From: an uncultured Verrucomicrobiota bacterium
GTDB taxonomy: Bacteria > Verrucomicrobiota > Verrucomicrobiia > Chthoniobacterales > SZAS-18
Reading direction: 5' to 3'
Assembly (NCBI GenBank): GCA_937873255.1
Contig: CALMVM010000584.1
Location: 1 to 7,143, forward strand
Length of the DNA: 7,143 nt
This document shows positions 5,184 through 7,143 of this stretch, piece by piece (within the stretch, counting starts at the first letter, position 1; the number at the start of each line of letters is the position of its first letter). Position numbers and translations under genes: made by a program. The notes below the pieces were generated by a model. The model was not told the DNA's origin and did not search any database. It was given only the letters and a program-made list of their open reading frames with translations.

Positions 5184-6086
5184 ATGGACCTCTCCACGCT
5201 CGATCTCCCCGGCATCCCGAAATTGCGTTCCGGTAAAGTCCGGGAGGTGTTCGACCTCGGGGCTGACGGCTTGTTGTTCGTGGCGACCGACCGGCTCTCG
5301 GCGTTCGACTGCATCCTGCCCGACCCGATCCCGGGCAAGGGTGAGGTGCTCACGCAAATGTCGGCGTTCTGGTTCGCGCACCTGCGGGCGCGGGGCAGCA
5401 TCGCGGACCATCTCGTCACTACGGATTTCGCGCGATTCCCGGAGCGACTCCAACCCTTCGCCGCGCAACTCGCCGGCCGTTCGATGATCGTGCGCCGCGC
5501 CCGGCCGCTGCCCGTGGAATGCGTCGTGCGCGGCTATCTCGCGGGCTCCGGCTGGAAGGAATACCAGTCCACCGGCGTGGTCTGCGGCCACCGTCTGCCG
5601 CCCGGCCTGCAACTCGCCGACGCCCTGCCCGAACCGATCTTCACCCCGGCTTCAAAAAACGACCACGGCCACGACGAGAACATCGACTGGCCCGCGTTCG
5701 TCGCGCGCTTGGGCGACGAGGCAGTGGCCGAGAAACTGCGCGCGGCGAGCCTGCTGGTTTACTCGCTCGGCGCGCAACATGCCGCTGGGCGCGGCATCAT
5801 CATCGCGGACACGAAATTCGAGTTCGGCGTGGACGAAGCCACGGGCGAGATTCTCTTGATCGACGAGGTGCTCACGCCCGACTCCTCGCGTTTCTGGCCG
5901 GCGAACGAATACCGTCCCGGCATCAGCCCGCCGAGCTACGACAAGCAGTTCGTGCGCGACTACCTGGAAACCCTCGCTTGGGACAAAACCCCACCCGCAC
6001 CCGGGTTGCCGCCGGAGATCATCGCGCGCACGGCCGAGAAATACCGGCAGGCGTTGCGCGAGATCAGCGGGGACGCTGCGTCCTAG
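5184..6086 (+). CDS. purC: Phosphoribosylaminoimidazole-succinocarboxamide synthase (SAICAR synthetase)
   Basis: This 300-residue enzyme joins CAIR and aspartate using ATP to make SAICAR, a step of cytosolic de novo purine synthesis. Diagnostic motifs are LRSGKVREVFD (14-24, nucleotide-binding strand), ATDRLSAFDCILPD (34-47), RRARPLPVECVVRGYLAGSG (104-123), SKNDHGHDENI (157-167), IADTKFEFGVD (207-217) and DEVLTPDSSRFW (227-238, with the catalytic Glu228 and Asp233 region). The length fits the longer, ADE1-like form of the family (about 300) rather than the roughly 240-residue E. coli form. The start at ATG 5184 is chosen because the conserved sequence begins directly after it; there is no Shine-Dalgarno, only the pyrimidine arm of the inverted repeat. 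No other pur gene is adjacent. Its stop overlaps the convergent GloVer gene's stop in a shared CTAG. Confidence 0.96.
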   Translation: MDLSTLDLPGIPKLRSGKVREVFDLGADGLLFVATDRLSAFDCILPDPIPGKGEVLTQMSAFWFAHLRARGSIADHLVTTDFARFPERLQPFAAQLAGRSMIVRRARPLPVECVVRGYLAGSGWKEYQSTGVVCGHRLPPGLQLADALPEPIFTPASKNDHGHDENIDWPAFVARLGDEAVAEKLRAASLLVYSLGAQHAAGRGIIIADTKFEFGVDEATGEILLIDEVLTPDSSRFWPANEYRPGISPPSYDKQFVRDYLETLAWDKTPPAPGLPPEIIARTAEKYRQALREISGDAAS

Positions 6087-7120
6087 CGCGTGATCGTCTG
6101 GCCGGTGGAGAAGTTGTAGAAGTACCGGGTGCCGTTCGTGTTGTAGTGGCCGGCGTTGTTCGGATCGGGATAATAGTACAGGAACGCCTGCAAATTGAAG
6201 TCGTACAGATAAGGAAACGGAAACGTCGGGCTGGTGTAAAGGAAATCGCCGCTCTGGAAATCGTAAAGGTACACGCCGCTATGCCCGTCGACTGCGTCGA
6301 TGACGTACTCGTAGCCCAGGTCGAAATGATAGAGAAAATGCGGGTCGCCCAAAAAGCCGTAGTAGCCGAAGTAGCGCCCGCCCGCGAACGAGAGGGAATA
6401 CAGCCCGTTGGACAGGGGCGTCTGGCCGTCGAAGAAATCCGGGTGGATGAAAAGCTTGAAGACCTCGCCGCCGAGTTGGCCTCCGCCCACCTCGCTCGTG
6501 CCATAGAGGCTGCCATCGTTGCCCTGGACCAACGCGGAGCTGGCGTATTTTCCCACGTCGCGGAAGTAGTAAATGTTCTTGAAGTCGCCTGCGGGGCTGA
6601 CCCGGAACAGCGTACCGTTGCCGCCGCCCACGCGGGTGATCCCGTAAAAGTTCCCGTCGCCGAGTTGCAGCAGCGGCCCGGCGGGCAATTCTCCGTCGAG
6701 GTAGTTGACAAAGTGATGCAGGATCGTCAGATCCCCCGACGTGCTGAACCGGTAGATGCTGCCGTAATCGCCGCTCCCGTCGAGATAGCCGGAGCCGTAA
6801 AGGTTCCCGTCCTGGCCGGAGGACATCAGGGTGACGGGAATAAAACTTTCGTCTTTCGTGAAGGAATGCAGGGTCGTCATCACCCCCTGGGCAGTGACCT
6901 TGTAAAACGTCCCGTAGTTGAACTGGCCGTTCAACGAGGTGGTCCCGTAGAACGTCCCATCAGCACCCTGCACCACGCCGGTCTTGGGGCCGACCCCGGT
7001 GTTCATCGTGAAGCTGTAGAGCACCGTGAACACACCCCTGGGGGTGATCCGGTAGACCGATCCCAGGGTCTGGACGCCGCCGGCGAGAGTGGTGCCGTAG
7101 AAGTTGCCGTCGCAGCCCAC
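6083..7120 (-). CDS. GloVer tandem-repeat protein with conserved C-terminal domain (N-terminus missing)
   Basis: The visible 345 residues contain five units of about 47-51 residues beginning at residues 3, 53, 103, 154 and 201. Each has the pattern xDGxxYGTTxxGG...GxxYxxxxxGxxTxLxSF (for example ADGTFYGTT...GTFYKVTAQG), typical of the GloVer (TIGR03803-type) repeat, which probably folds as a beta-propeller-like structure. From about residue 229 follows a distinct aromatic domain with FGYYGFLGDPHFLYHFDLGY (251-270), GVYLYDFQSGDFLYT (282-296), FPFPYLYDFNLQAFLYYYPD (300-319) and GTRYFYNFSTGQTITR (330-345), which I know as a recurring C-terminal domain in Verrucomicrobiota. The protein is probably exported or on the cell surface; the ligand is unknown. 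GTG 7120 is only the nearest possible start: the repeat pattern continues upstream (CGLFV) to an in-frame TAA at 7133-7135 near the edge, and no signal peptide is present, so the true N-terminus is lost, broken or outside the window. Confidence 0.85.
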   Translation of the reverse strand: MGCDGNFYGTTLAGGVQTLGSVYRITPRGVFTVLYSFTMNTGVGPKTGVVQGADGTFYGTTSLNGQFNYGTFYKVTAQGVMTTLHSFTKDESFIPVTLMSSGQDGNLYGSGYLDGSGDYGSIYRFSTSGDLTILHHFVNYLDGELPAGPLLQLGDGNFYGITRVGGGNGTLFRVSPAGDFKNIYYFRDVGKYASSALVQGNDGSLYGTSEVGGGQLGGEVFKLFIHPDFFDGQTPLSNGLYSLSFAGGRYFGYYGFLGDPHFLYHFDLGYEYVIDAVDGHSGVYLYDFQSGDFLYTSPTFPFPYLYDFNLQAFLYYYPDPNNAGHYNTNGTRYFYNFSTGQTITR

Positions 7121-7143
7121 GAACAGCCCGCATTACAATAACA

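Noticed and set aside
5042..5236. Small plus-strand ORF starting MKDEGGRMKDE
   Set aside because: It is a translation of the GAAGGAT inverted repeat followed by an out-of-frame piece of purC, a known type of false prediction.
5519..7141. 540-codon plus-strand open frame crossing purC and the GloVer gene
   Set aside because: It runs out of frame through purC and antisense to the GloVer repeats; both of those genes are clear, so this is a composition artefact.

Overview
The window most likely comes from a member of the Verrucomicrobiota. The main clues are the protein at the right edge, which has GloVer-type tandem repeats followed by an aromatic-rich C-terminal domain I associate with this phylum, a sigma-factor-partner-like gene followed by a small exported helical protein, high GC with C/G-rich third codon positions, and intergenic dispersed palindromes that spell familiar false peptides (NTETRRHGD, MKDEGGRMKDE). 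These assignments are from memory of the families; no search was run. The odd length and the chimeric ends suggest this may be a whole draft contig, so edge features need care.

Left part (1-1614). A partial gene on the minus strand (start 242) has the N-terminus of an anti-sigma-like protein. It diverges from a plus-strand reading frame (start 359) that begins as a polytopic membrane protein and, near 780, changes into what looks like the C-terminus of the same anti-sigma-like family. Joining the reverse complement of 1-780 to 781 onward would restore one anti-sigma-like gene directly upstream of the exported helical protein (991-1614). This is either a real inversion between two divergent genes or an assembly error.

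Middle part (1610-2171). A lone integron gene cassette lies here: a recombination half-site GTTAGGC (1686), a small two-helix membrane protein gene (1713-2048), and a well-formed attC site (2043-2144) with 19/18-nt stem arms and one extrahelical base. No integrase or second attC is visible. The cassette is bracketed by two inverted copies of a GGTAGGGAYGGCTC repeat, between convergent genes.

Right part (2183-7143). An AqpZ-type aquaporin (minus) follows a bacterial family X DNA polymerase with a PHP domain (polX, minus). polX is divergent from purC (SAICAR synthetase, plus), and a 30-bp perfect inverted repeat fills the space between their start codons, so both messages would carry nearly the same pyrimidine-rich leader and no Shine-Dalgarno sequence. 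A second long palindrome starts 14 bp after the polX stop. purC ends tail-to-tail, with a 4-nt CTAG overlap, against the GloVer repeat protein, whose N-terminus is lost at the right edge.

Functionally the window is mixed: envelope stress/regulation-like genes, water transport, DNA repair, purine synthesis and a probable surface or secreted repeat protein. I see no defence island, CRISPR array, rRNA or tRNA. The most notable items are the isolated attC cassette, the inversion-type chimera and the symmetric repeat between polX and purC.
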